A stretch of DNA of 14,331 nucleotides from CAYSYY01 sp964576115 [NCBI: uncultured Gemmatimonadota bacterium]. GTDB taxonomy: Bacteria; Blakebacterota; Blakebacteria; Blakebacterales. The translations under genes were made by a program, and so were the position numbers. The DNA lies in assembly GCA_964576115.1 (NCBI GenBank), contig CAZNUA010000070.1:1-14331 (forward strand). Direction: 5' to 3'. Positions within the stretch are counted from its first letter, which is position 1, and the number at the start of each line of letters is the position of its first letter. Of the stretch, positions 6,942 to 13,935 are shown one piece after another. A model generated the notes under the pieces. The model did no database searches and was not told the origin of the DNA. It saw only the letters and a list, made by a program, of their open reading frames with translations.

Positions 6942-7796
6942 CTACTTCTTGACCAGAGTGGCGGAGGATATGAGGGTGAGCGGCAGATCCATACCCGCCA
7001 CCGCAATGCCACCCTCCAGGTTTCCCTTGCTTTCGGCGCCCAACATCATGGCCGTGCCCCGGGCCACCCAGATGGTACCCCGACCGGTCCCGCTCAGGAC
7101 CAGATCCATCGGCATCCCGCCGGTCTCGCCGGTACCACTCATGGCCGATTCGGACACGAGGTCGATTATCCAGGCCTCCATACCGGCGTACTCCGTTGCT
7201 TCGCGGCAGATATAGCGTTCCACCGTGGTGACCTGCAGTTCGGTGCCGTCCATCTGGGTGAAATGCAGTTCGCTCTCACGGCTCCACTCCGCCCCGACCT
7301 GCAGACCGCCTTCGGGGAGAGTCAGAAAAAGGCCCTGCAGCTGTTCGGTGAAGGGCTCGACCCCGCCCGAATCCTCGATGAAGCCGTTCTGCTCCAGGCC
7401 GGTCGCCGAGATGATCTCGCCCCGCTCATCGAGTGTGACGGCGCATTCCAGCCCCACCAGGGCGCTGATATCGGGAACCTCCGCCCCCATCATCTCGGCA
7501 TCGCTCGAGGCGACCGCCTCGGTCACGGTGATCGTGAACTGTCGCGGTCCGGCGGCCGCGACGGTCATGTCGAGCGTGCTCGATTCGTTCGTCACCTGAC
7601 TGCCCTGACCGGGAATGTCGACCTGCTGGGATTGTCCGCTCGTCAGAACATAGGCTACTGTCGTCTCCCCCGGCCAGACATGGGCGGCCCCGGCACCCCC
7701 TGCGCTCCCCCGCCCGCCGGCGGCACAACCCGCTGCCAGCAACCCCGCAGCCGCCAGCACCACCGACAGGTAACAGCTTCTCCTCTTCATTCTCAT
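6942..7796 (-). CDS. Putative lipoprotein, DUF6263-like
   Basis: The 284-aa protein has an N-terminal MKRR charge cluster, a hydrophobic stretch (11-20) and a LAAGC lipobox (C24), followed by a Gly/Ala-rich linker (25-38). It is therefore probably a lipid-anchored envelope protein. The remainder is beta-rich and Cys-poor. It includes the phrase LPEGGLQVGAEWSR (160-173), resembling the L-P-x-x-x-V-x-x-G-x-x-W segment of DUF6263-type proteins, and LDERGEII (122-129). No catalytic motif is apparent. A run of G lies three bases before the first ATG and nine before the Met at residue 3 (7790), so the real start may be the latter. It is the first gene of the minus-strand cluster and is divergent from the GWxTD lipoprotein, suggesting shared envelope context. 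Confidence 0.7.
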   Translation of the reverse strand: MRMKRRSCYLSVVLAAAGLLAAGCAAGGRGSAGGAGAAHVWPGETTVAYVLTSGQSQQVDIPGQGSQVTNESSTLDMTVAAAGPRQFTITVTEAVASSDAEMMGAEVPDISALVGLECAVTLDERGEIISATGLEQNGFIEDSGGVEPFTEQLQGLFLTLPEGGLQVGAEWSRESELHFTQMDGTELQVTTVERYICREATEYAGMEAWIIDLVSESAMSGTGETGGMPMDLVLSGTGRGTIWVARGTAMMLGAESKGNLEGGIAVAGMDLPLTLISSATLVKK

Positions 7797-7884
7797 GTTC
7801 CCCCCTTTTGCTTGCTCTCGCTTGGTCCGTCCCCCCGCTTCCCGACCCGCACCTGTGCAGCCGGGCCCTTTGTGCTAAACCGCC

Positions 7885-7897
7885 GGCCGGGCCGGCC
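7885..7897. repeat. Perfect 13-bp palindrome in divergent intergenic region
   Basis: GGCCGG and CCGGCC flank a central G, 89-101 bp upstream of the minus-strand lipoprotein gene and about 107 bp before the + strand gene. In sequence of this composition such a palindrome may arise by chance. It could be an operator for the divergent pair, but nothing else supports this. The rest of 7797-8003 shows only the candidate promoter listed separately. Confidence 0.25.
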
Positions 7898-7924
7898 GTC
7901 ATTACAGCATGAACACTTCCGGAA

Positions 7925-7953
7925 TTGACCACAACCCCGCAAAGGGTGATCAT
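7925..7953 (+). promoter_or_regulatory. Candidate promoter for the GWxTD lipoprotein gene
   Basis: TTGACC (7925-7930, 5/6) and GATCAT (7948-7953, 4/6) are 17 bp apart. The predicted start near 7960 gives a leader of about 44 nt to the ATG at 8004. Confidence 0.4.
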
Positions 7954-8003
7954 GCACAATCGCCCGGTTACCCATGACCCTTACGTCCGGATGGATACCA
8001 GCC

Positions 8004-10217
8004 ATGCCCGACCGAGCTGCGGTAAACGCACGTTGCCCGATTCTGCTGCTGGGAGCGGCCTGTCTCAGCCTCACCTGCGTCTCCTGCGCCACACCGACCT
8101 CGCAGGATCTCGCCCTGACCGTAGCGCGAAGCGTTCCGGACGGACGCCAGGAGGAGGTCCGCATCGCCGCTCTACTGGCCGATCCCGCCCAGCGACGCGA
8201 CATGCGGTCGTCCGCCGATGTGGGGGCCTGGCTCGATGAATTCTGGCGCGGGATCGATCCCTCTCCCGGAACCCCGGTCAACGAGGCCCTCGGGGTCTAT
8301 ATGCAGCGCTCCTCGTTCATGCAGCGGCGCTTCCCCGAGATCGATCCCAACAACTGGCCCGAACTGTGGGTGCTTTTCATGCGCCTCGGTCTGGCCGACT
8401 GGCAGGGGCCCGAGTACGTCACCTGGGGCCGCGTCACCGAGAAGGGTGAGCGCCGCACCCCCCCGAGCATCGCCGGCGGATTCGAACTGCAACGAATGAT
8501 TTACGGCACCCCCTACCGCTTTCAGATCAAGTTCCAGGGAGCCGATATCGAGCCCGATCCCGAGGTGATCATCCCCTGGGATCCCCCTTCACTCGAGGGA
8601 GTCTGGGAGATCCTCGAGGGCGAGGGAGCCTCGCAGATGGAACTGGCCCGGGCGCTGACCAACATCTCGTGGTACGAGATCCCCGGCATATCGCGCCGTC
8701 TGCTGGCCATCGACGCCGGGAAGTTCAGCAGTGTACGTCAGATGTATGAAGAAGCCCTCTACCGGCTTGCCATCCGCTCCGCTTACCTGCAGGAGATCGA
8801 CGGGATCAGGCGACTGGCGGCTCTGACCGCGGCCGGTGCCCAGCCCGCCCTGGTGCTGCAGCGGGCCATCGGGGGACAGTATACGGCTGAAACCCTGACG
8901 CTGGACCTCTACGGTCTGCAGGACCGGCGCTATCTGCTGGCCCGGAGCCCGAACCGGGGCCCCCATCCCCGCCTCTGGCGTGATCCCGAGGGACTGCTGG
9001 CCGAAATCGTGGAGAACCACGGGACCGAGGCTACTCTGACCGGCTGGGACTGGCAGGGAGATGTGATCCTGGCCCTCGGCGCCCCCGCCTTTCTCGACCG
9101 GCGGAACCGGAGCGCTCACTATCTCTGGGGCACTCCCGAACTGCTCGGCATCGGCGACACGATGATGGGCCGGGTCGATGCCACCCGCCTCGGCGATCCC
9201 CTGCAGGCTTTCATCGACGAGGCCGGCGAGACCATCCAGACGCGCCGCATGATGGCCGGCGAGGCCGCTACCACCCTGACCGGCATCCTGAGCGGGAGCA
9301 CCGGCAGAAGTGGTAACCGGATCACCCGGATGATGCTCGATCAGCTCCACGTTCTGGCTCCGCCGGCGGTCTACAGCGTGGGTCTGCCTCCCGACGCGCT
9401 GACCGATCCCATCCCGATCACCACCGACATCGTGGCCTTCCCGGCCGCGGGGGATTCGGTCGAGTTGCAGGCGACCTTCGGCATTCCCGCCTGGGCGGTC
9501 GGCATGCGCGAGCAGGACGAATTCCTCATTACCGATCTGCGTACCAATCTGCTGATCGTGGACCACGAGCTGCGGGCCGTCCACGCGCAGAGCCGGCAGC
9601 AGGGATATGTTCTACGTACCGAAGAAGGTGCCGAAGGCCGGTTTTTCCTCGACACCTATCGCTTCCCGATTCCGGTCGGCTCCTACATCGCCTACCTCTC
9701 GGCCGAGGATCCTCTGAGCAACACCTCGGGGGGAGTGCTGATGAGCGTCGATCTGTCGGCTTTCGCCGGCAACGAAATCACCGTCTCGCCGATCCTGCTG
9801 GCCTCGGAAATCAGGGTGGCCGAGGAAGAGGGCAAGTTCGTACGGGGGGACGAACTCATCCTGCCTGCCCCCTCGCGGCGCTTCCTCTACGGCGACGAAC
9901 TCTTCTTTCACTACGAGGTCAGCAACCTGACCCGCTCCGATGTGGGTGACTACGCCTATTCCGAGTCGCTCTTCATCATCCCGCACGACACCAACGAAGG
10001 GATCATCACGGTTTCGAGCGGGCAGGATATCTCGAGCCTGGATCCGAACATCTCGCGCAGCATGAACATCGATCTCAGCAATCTGGGACGATCGTACGAG
10101 GGCGCGGTTTTTCTGGTGGTGCTGGTCACCGACCGGGAATCGAACGACCAGGCGGTCGGCGCCACCTGGTTGAGCCTGCGCCGCCCGCCCGAGGCCGACA
10201 CTCCGCCGCCGAACTGA
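8004..10217 (+). CDS. GWxTD-like domain lipoprotein (737 aa)
   Basis: This is a second, larger relative of the TPR-GWxTD protein. The frame opens at ATG 7974, but the Met at 8004 is preferred: GGATGGA (7989-7995) lies 8 bases before it and the protein then begins with a standard export signal. Residue numbers here count from 7974. A Cys-rich segment after the hydrophobic core (C30, C35, C38 in LTCVSC) suggests lipid attachment, though no lipobox is ideal. WLDEFWRGIDPSPGTPVNE (87-105, shortened) matches the front of GWxTD domains. A second segment, GWDWQGDVILALGAP (357-371), matches the G-W-x-x-x-G-x-I-x-x-x-x-G-x-P core signature. The C-terminal third has the PAPSRRFLYGDELFFHYEVSNL region typical of family C-termini. 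Function is unknown; the family is secreted or envelope-associated. It is divergent from the four-gene minus cluster containing its relative. Confidence 0.78.
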   Translation: MPDRAAVNARCPILLLGAACLSLTCVSCATPTSQDLALTVARSVPDGRQEEVRIAALLADPAQRRDMRSSADVGAWLDEFWRGIDPSPGTPVNEALGVYMQRSSFMQRRFPEIDPNNWPELWVLFMRLGLADWQGPEYVTWGRVTEKGERRTPPSIAGGFELQRMIYGTPYRFQIKFQGADIEPDPEVIIPWDPPSLEGVWEILEGEGASQMELARALTNISWYEIPGISRRLLAIDAGKFSSVRQMYEEALYRLAIRSAYLQEIDGIRRLAALTAAGAQPALVLQRAIGGQYTAETLTLDLYGLQDRRYLLARSPNRGPHPRLWRDPEGLLAEIVENHGTEATLTGWDWQGDVILALGAPAFLDRRNRSAHYLWGTPELLGIGDTMMGRVDATRLGDPLQAFIDEAGETIQTRRMMAGEAATTLTGILSGSTGRSGNRITRMMLDQLHVLAPPAVYSVGLPPDALTDPIPITTDIVAFPAAGDSVELQATFGIPAWAVGMREQDEFLITDLRTNLLIVDHELRAVHAQSRQQGYVLRTEEGAEGRFFLDTYRFPIPVGSYIAYLSAEDPLSNTSGGVLMSVDLSAFAGNEITVSPILLASEIRVAEEEGKFVRGDELILPAPSRRFLYGDELFFHYEVSNLTRSDVGDYAYSESLFIIPHDTNEGIITVSSGQDISSLDPNISRSMNIDLSNLGRSYEGAVFLVVLVTDRESNDQAVGATWLSLRRPPEADTPPPN

Positions 10218-10220
10218 CCC

Positions 10221-10259
10221 GCCGGGCGGCTTGAGCCCGGCAACGGCAAGCGGGTTGCC
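10221..10259. terminator. Two overlapping, mutually exclusive hairpins after the GWxTD lipoprotein gene
   Basis: Hairpin A pairs GCCGGGC (10221-10227) with GCCCGGC (10235-10241). Hairpin B pairs GGCAAC (10239-10244) with GTTGCC (10254-10259). They share 10239-10241, so they cannot form together fully. Hairpin A starts 4 bp after the stop codon and is the likely terminator, though no U-tract follows. Confidence 0.45.
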
Positions 10260-10284
10260 CCGGGGGGCGGGCACAACCTAGATT
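10255..10284 (+). promoter_or_regulatory. Weak candidate promoter for the M24 peptidase gene
   Basis: TTGCCC (10255-10260) and TAGATT (10279-10284) are 18 bp apart, each a partial consensus match. The predicted leader would be about 44 nt. The -35 overlaps the hairpin arm just upstream. Confidence 0.25.
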
Positions 10285-10334
10285 GCCCCCGAAAGGTTCT
10301 GTTCCCATTCCATCCGTCACCGGAGGGTATCACC

Positions 10335-11519
10335 GTGGATCTGACAGCCATTCAGAACGCTGTCGCCGAGGCCGGTCTCGACGGCTGGCTCTTCTATGAC
10401 TTTCACAACCGCGACGTCATCAGTTACCGGATTCTCGGTATGGATCCCGAGAAGATGACCACCCGGCGGTGGTTCTATTACGTTCCCGCCGAGGGCGAAC
10501 CGATCCGGCTCTGCCACGGAGTGGAGTCTAGCCGTCTCGACGAACTGCCAGGTGAGAAGCGGATCTACGTGCGGTGGGAGGAACTGCATGCCGAGCTGAG
10601 TCGCCTCTTCGGCTCGGCCAAAAGAGTCGCCATGCAGTATTCCCCGCAGTGCGACATACCCTATGTCTCGATGGTGGATGCCGGTACGGTCGAACTCATT
10701 CGCACCCACGGCGGGGTCGAGATCGTCTCGAGCGGCAATCTGGTGAGCCGCTTCGAAGCGGTATTCGACGAAGCCGGGGCCGACAGCCACCGGCGGGCAA
10801 TGGCGATCGTGCTCGGGGTCAAGGACGAGGCTTTTGCGAGAATCGGCGCGGCTGTGCAGGCCGGCGAGAGTCTGACCGAATACGATATCGCCCGCTTCAT
10901 CCTCGACCGGTTCGAGGCCGAGGGACTCGACGCCGGTACCGATGTGCCGATCGTGGGCATCGGCGGCCACCCCGCCGATCCGCACTTCGAGCCGACCCCG
11001 GACAACGCCCGGGAGTTCGCAATGGACCAGACGATCCTGATCGACCTCTGGGCGCGCGAGAAACCGGCCGGATCCATTTACGCCGACGTAACCTGGTGCG
11101 GCTACATCGGCCAGAACCCGCCCGAGGAGTACCTGAAGGTCTGGGACATCGTCTGCCGGGCCCGCGATGCCGGCATCGCGCTGGTGACCGAGCGCTTTAC
11201 GGCCGACGATCCGGTCGAAGGGTGGGAGATCGACGACGCCGTGCGTCAGGTGATCGTCGAGGCCGGCTACGGCGATTACTTCATCCACCGGACCGGCCAT
11301 TCGATCGGGGAAGAGGTCCACGGCAACGGCGCCAACATCGACAATTTCGAGACCCGCGACCGGCGCCGCATCCTGCCCGGCACCGCCTTCAGCATCGAGC
11401 CGGGTCTGTACTTCGAAGATCGTATGGCGGTGCGTACCGAGATCGACGTGCTGGTCACCCCGGCCGGGCAGATCGAGATCGTCGGCGACATCCAGAAGGA
11501 TCTCATCATGCTGCCCTGA
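10335..11519 (+). CDS. M24 family metallopeptidase (Xaa-Pro aminopeptidase-like)
   Basis: The 394-aa enzyme has the two-domain creatinase/aminopeptidase P layout: an N-terminal creatinase-like domain (about 1-145) and a pita-bread catalytic domain (150-390). All five dinuclear metal ligands are visible: D237 (ILIDLW), D251 (YADVTW), H322 (HRTGHSIG, 318-325), E355 (SIEPGLY) and E369 (RTEIDV). H217 probably contributes to the active site. This predicts removal of N-terminal residues, typically before Pro, from short peptides in the cytoplasm; there is no signal peptide. Family members also include creatinase-like and dipeptidase activities, so the exact substrate is uncertain. GTG is the start, set by GGAGGG (10322-10327) seven bases upstream. 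It converges on a POT peptide transporter across a shared terminator, consistent with peptide import followed by hydrolysis. Confidence 0.9.
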   Translation: MDLTAIQNAVAEAGLDGWLFYDFHNRDVISYRILGMDPEKMTTRRWFYYVPAEGEPIRLCHGVESSRLDELPGEKRIYVRWEELHAELSRLFGSAKRVAMQYSPQCDIPYVSMVDAGTVELIRTHGGVEIVSSGNLVSRFEAVFDEAGADSHRRAMAIVLGVKDEAFARIGAAVQAGESLTEYDIARFILDRFEAEGLDAGTDVPIVGIGGHPADPHFEPTPDNAREFAMDQTILIDLWAREKPAGSIYADVTWCGYIGQNPPEEYLKVWDIVCRARDAGIALVTERFTADDPVEGWEIDDAVRQVIVEAGYGDYFIHRTGHSIGEEVHGNGANIDNFETRDRRRILPGTAFSIEPGLYFEDRMAVRTEIDVLVTPAGQIEIVGDIQKDLIMLP

Positions 11520-11587
11520 TCCATGCCGAACGCGCGTGGCTCTACCGCGAAACGGGCGGGCCGGGCTCCGAGCTGGAACCAGTTTGA

Positions 11588-11619
11588 AAAGGGACGCGGC
11601 CGTTGGGCCGCGTCCCTTT
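11588..11619. terminator. Bidirectional intrinsic terminator between M24 peptidase and POT transporter
   Basis: A perfect 14-bp stem (11588-11601 with 11606-11619) closes a GTTG loop. The stem begins with AAA and ends with TTT, giving short T runs on both strands. It lies 68 bp past the M24 stop and 51 bp past the convergent transporter stop, ideally placed to end both transcripts. Confidence 0.85.
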
Positions 11620-11670
11620 CCTGTACGATCTGTTCCAACCATCCGGGTGTCGGCGGGCCGGTTCGATCCT

Positions 11671-13170
11671 TTACTTGATCCCCGGCGCCAGCTTCGCGAT
11701 CAGCTTCGAGAAAGCCAGGAAGAGCAGACCCGAGACGATCACGATCCCGGCTACCACGCCGAAGAGCTGGGGCATCGGCAGAGTCTCGATGAAGCCCGCC
11801 ACCAGCCCGGCGATCAGGTTGCCGATGGCCGCCCCCATGAACCACATGCCCATCATCTGGCTCACGAAACGCTTCGGCGAGATCTTGGTGATCGCACTCA
11901 GTCCCACCGGACTCAGGGCCAGCTCGCCCACGGTGTGCAGGAAGTAGGTCACCACCAGCCACATGGGGCTGACCAGGTTCCCCTCCACGGCGAAGCTCGA
12001 ACCCCAGGCCATGACCAGAAAACCGCAGCCCAGCAGCACCAGCCCCGCCCCGAACTTGACCCCCAGGGTCGGGTTGCGCTCGCGCAGCCAGACCCAGAGA
12101 CTGCCCACCACGGGAGCCAGGATGATGATGAAGAGGGGATTGATGGCCTGCAGCCAGCCGGCCGGGGCCTCGAAGCCGAAGACGGTGCGGTTGGTGAAGC
12201 GCTCGGCGAAGAGGTTCATCGAGCTGCCTGCCTGCTCGAAACCCGACCAGAACAGGGAGGCGCCCAGGAAGAGGACCGCGATCAGGGCTACCCGCTTCCT
12301 TTCGGCCGCATCGCGGCAGACGAAGATGACCATACCGGCGAAGTAGAGGATCGCCAGGATCAGGATCACCACCCCGGTCGAACGGGCGAAGGTCACCAGG
12401 GTGAGGTTGAGGATGTCGAAGACCGCCAGCCCGATCAGGACCAGCGCGATCACAACCACAACCCCGATGCCCTTGAAGAAATTGCGCGCCGACCGTGCCA
12501 CCGATTCGGGCTCGGCCGCCTCGTCTTTGAGCCAGCCGGCGTCGCCGAGATGTTTCCAGCCGATCACGTACTGGATGATTCCGAAAGTCATTCCCAGGCC
12601 GGCAGCCAGGAAACCGAGGTGCCAGTTGATGTTCTCGCCCAGGAACGAACAGACCAGGGGTGCCACCAGGGCCCCGATGTTGATCCCCATATAGAAGATC
12701 GAGAACCCGGCATCCCGTTTCGCGTCCTCACCGGGGTAGAGATCGCCGACGATAGCCGAGACGTTGGGTTTGAGAAGCCCCGTACCCAGCGCCACCAGGA
12801 TCAGACCGATGAAGAAGGTCGGTCGGAAGGGCAGGGCCAGGGTGTACTGCCCCAGGGCGATGACGATCCCGCCGTAGAGCACCGACTTGCGCTGGCCGAG
12901 CAGTTTGTCAGCGATCCAGCCCCCCGGCAGGGCCAGGGCATAGACCCCGAAAGCGTACAGACCGTAAATCGCCGTGGCGTTCTCGGTGTTCATGCCCAGA
13001 CCGCCGTTGACAATCAGGTCGGTCATGAACAGAACGAGCAGGGCGCGCATGCCGTAGTAGGAGAAACGCTCCCACATCTCTGTAAAAAAGAGGGTTTTGA
13101 GTCCGTAGGGATGGCCGTGGAAAGTCTTTTCAGCCTCCACCGGGGGACCCGACATGACAGGTTCGGACAT
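11671..13170 (-). CDS. POT/PTR family proton-coupled oligopeptide transporter
   Basis: This 499-aa integral membrane protein belongs to the POT branch of the major facilitator superfamily, which imports di- and tripeptides with protons. The ExxER signature is present as EMWERFSYYG (E31, E34, R35), essential for proton coupling in the family. K134 in GLLKPNVS matches the conserved TM4 lysine, and FYMGINIGAL (159-168) matches the second PTR signature. GGWIADKLLGQRKS (83-96) is the MFS loop 2-3 motif. I count roughly 12-14 hydrophobic segments, a normal length for bacterial POTs. The frame is open to 13272, but the Met at 13170 is chosen because GGAG lies seven bases upstream and the added 34 residues are hydrophilic and unlike the family N-terminus. 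It is monocistronic, with its own candidate promoter, converging on the M24 peptidase gene. Confidence 0.93.
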   Translation of the reverse strand: MSEPVMSGPPVEAEKTFHGHPYGLKTLFFTEMWERFSYYGMRALLVLFMTDLIVNGGLGMNTENATAIYGLYAFGVYALALPGGWIADKLLGQRKSVLYGGIVIALGQYTLALPFRPTFFIGLILVALGTGLLKPNVSAIVGDLYPGEDAKRDAGFSIFYMGINIGALVAPLVCSFLGENINWHLGFLAAGLGMTFGIIQYVIGWKHLGDAGWLKDEAAEPESVARSARNFFKGIGVVVVIALVLIGLAVFDILNLTLVTFARSTGVVILILAILYFAGMVIFVCRDAAERKRVALIAVLFLGASLFWSGFEQAGSSMNLFAERFTNRTVFGFEAPAGWLQAINPLFIIILAPVVGSLWVWLRERNPTLGVKFGAGLVLLGCGFLVMAWGSSFAVEGNLVSPMWLVVTYFLHTVGELALSPVGLSAITKISPKRFVSQMMGMWFMGAAIGNLIAGLVAGFIETLPMPQLFGVVAGIVIVSGLLFLAFSKLIAKLAPGIK

Positions 13171-13203
13171 GGTCAAACTCCATCGATCGCGTGAGGTGCA
13201 CTG

Positions 13204-13224
13204 CCCGGTGCCCCTCTCACCGGG
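13204..13224 (-). promoter_or_regulatory. Leader hairpin upstream of the POT transporter gene
   Basis: CCCGGTG (13204-13210) pairs perfectly with CACCGGG (13218-13224) across a 7-nt loop. It lies in the predicted 5' untranslated leader, ending about 33 nt before the ATG. It could be a regulatory hairpin or a protein-binding site; no known riboswitch or other regulatory-RNA class is recognised. Confidence 0.35.
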
Positions 13225-13260
13225 TATCCGACCCGCCTGGGGCGCGCCGGCAGATGCTCC

Positions 13261-13288
13261 AACATACACCACCTGCAGGCGGAGTCAA
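13261..13288 (-). promoter_or_regulatory. Candidate promoter for the POT transporter gene
   Basis: On the minus strand TTGACT (13288-13283, 5/6) and TATGTT (13266-13261, 4/6) are 16 bp apart. The start would fall near 13254, giving a leader of about 84 nt that contains the 13204-13224 hairpin. Confidence 0.4.
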
Positions 13289-13298
13289 ACCGGCTCTC

Positions 13299-13730
13299 TC
13301 AGCGGATCTCCACCAGTCTGATCTCGAAGGTCAGGGTCGCTCCCGGCGGGATCATCTCGCCGCTCCCCTCATCACCCCAGGCCAGCTCGGGCGGTGAGGT
13401 GATTCGGCGCACCTCGCCGGCGCGCATACCGATCAGCCCCTCATCCCAGGCCTGGATCACCCGGCTCTCGCCGATCCTGACCGCAATGGCGGAACCTTCA
13501 CCCCCGTGTTCGGGGTCGTTGCTTTCGACCTGGGTGCCGTGCTCGAGCCAGACGGTGTAGCGGAAGACGGCCCGCTGGCCCCTGACCAGAGCCCGCCCCC
13601 GGCCTTTTTGCAGGACCTGGATGGTGAGTCCCGACTCGGTCGTATAGGGCTCTTCCGGTCCACCGGCACAGGCGGTGAGAAGAGCAATGAGGAGACAGCA
13701 CGCGGGACCGGTCACACGTCGAATCTGCAT
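13299..13730 (-). CDS. FKBP-type peptidyl-prolyl isomerase lipoprotein
   Basis: The 143-aa protein has a clear lipobox, LTAC with C21, so it is a lipid-anchored envelope protein. A single FKBP domain spans about 51-142. Family motifs are VIQAWDEGLIGM (91-102), GEVRRI (105-110), PPELAWG (113-119) and IPPGATLTFEI (127-137). Relative to FKBP12, Y58 (Y26), W95 (W59) and F135 (F99) are kept, Y82 is replaced by W118, and the F36-D37 pair appears as V68-E69. Prolyl cis-trans isomerase or chaperone activity in the periplasm is expected, perhaps with altered substrate pocket. The open frame extends to 13790, but ATG 13730 has AAAGGA nine bases upstream and gives the export signal directly. It is divergent from the GroES-like gene. 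Confidence 0.88.
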   Translation of the reverse strand: MQIRRVTGPACCLLIALLTACAGGPEEPYTTESGLTIQVLQKGRGRALVRGQRAVFRYTVWLEHGTQVESNDPEHGGEGSAIAVRIGESRVIQAWDEGLIGMRAGEVRRITSPPELAWGDEGSGEMIPPGATLTFEIRLVEIR

Positions 13731-13753
13731 CACGACTCTTCCTTTCAGCGCTC

Positions 13754-13777
13754 CCGTCAGCTCGCCGATACTGACGG
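13754..13777. repeat. Inverted repeat upstream of the FKBP gene
   Basis: CCGTCAG (13754-13760) and CTGACGG (13771-13777) are perfect inverted copies, 10 bp apart, starting 24 bp before the FKBP ATG in the 205-bp divergent gap. It could be an operator or a leader hairpin for the FKBP transcript. Confidence 0.35.
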
Positions 13778-13869
13778 CACGGGGCGCCAATCTCCAGCCT
13801 AGCGTCTCGACCGATGGTGATGCAAGATTTCATAGCCGCAAAGGGGCTGGTCCTTACCGCCGAAAGGCG

Positions 13870-13875
13870 TATGAT
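13870..13875 (+). promoter_or_regulatory. Candidate -10 element for the GroES-like gene
   Basis: TATGAT matches TATAAT at 5 of 6 positions; no convincing -35 is visible at 16-18 bp. A start near 13882 would leave a leader of about 54 nt, including two tandem CCGTACG heptamers (13894-13907). No CIRCE-type inverted repeat, the usual HrcA operator of GroES genes, is seen. Confidence 0.3.
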
Positions 13876-13935
13876 ACCAGGCATCGGATCCATCCGTACG
13901 CCGTACGCCGGGGTATTTCCCCGGAGGGGAGAAAC

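Noticed and set aside
6606-7928. 440-codon open frame on the + strand
   Set aside because: It spans two minus-strand genes and their gap, with no motif and no domain; a shadow frame.
10317-11642. 441-codon open frame on the - strand opposite the M24 peptidase
   Set aside because: It crosses the terminator and is antisense to all five metal-ligand motifs of the M24 enzyme.
11536-13194. 552-codon open frame on the + strand opposite the POT transporter
   Set aside because: The opposite strand encodes a clear 12-14 helix transporter with family signatures; the antisense product is His/Gln/Asp/Glu-rich and featureless, mirroring hydrophobic codons.
13171-13272. Upstream Met at 13272 as the POT start
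   Set aside because: The 34 extra residues are unlike the family N-terminus and overlap the candidate promoter; the Met at 13170 has a well-spaced GGAG.
13675-13935. 87-residue N-terminal extension of the GroES-like protein
   Set aside because: It would overlap the FKBP signal-peptide region and the divergent promoter gap; ATG 13936 has a strong ribosome site and starts at the normal Cpn10 position.
13791-13935. CIRCE/HrcA operator before the GroES-like gene
   Set aside because: No TTAGCACTC/GAGTGCTAA-type inverted repeat is present in the gap.
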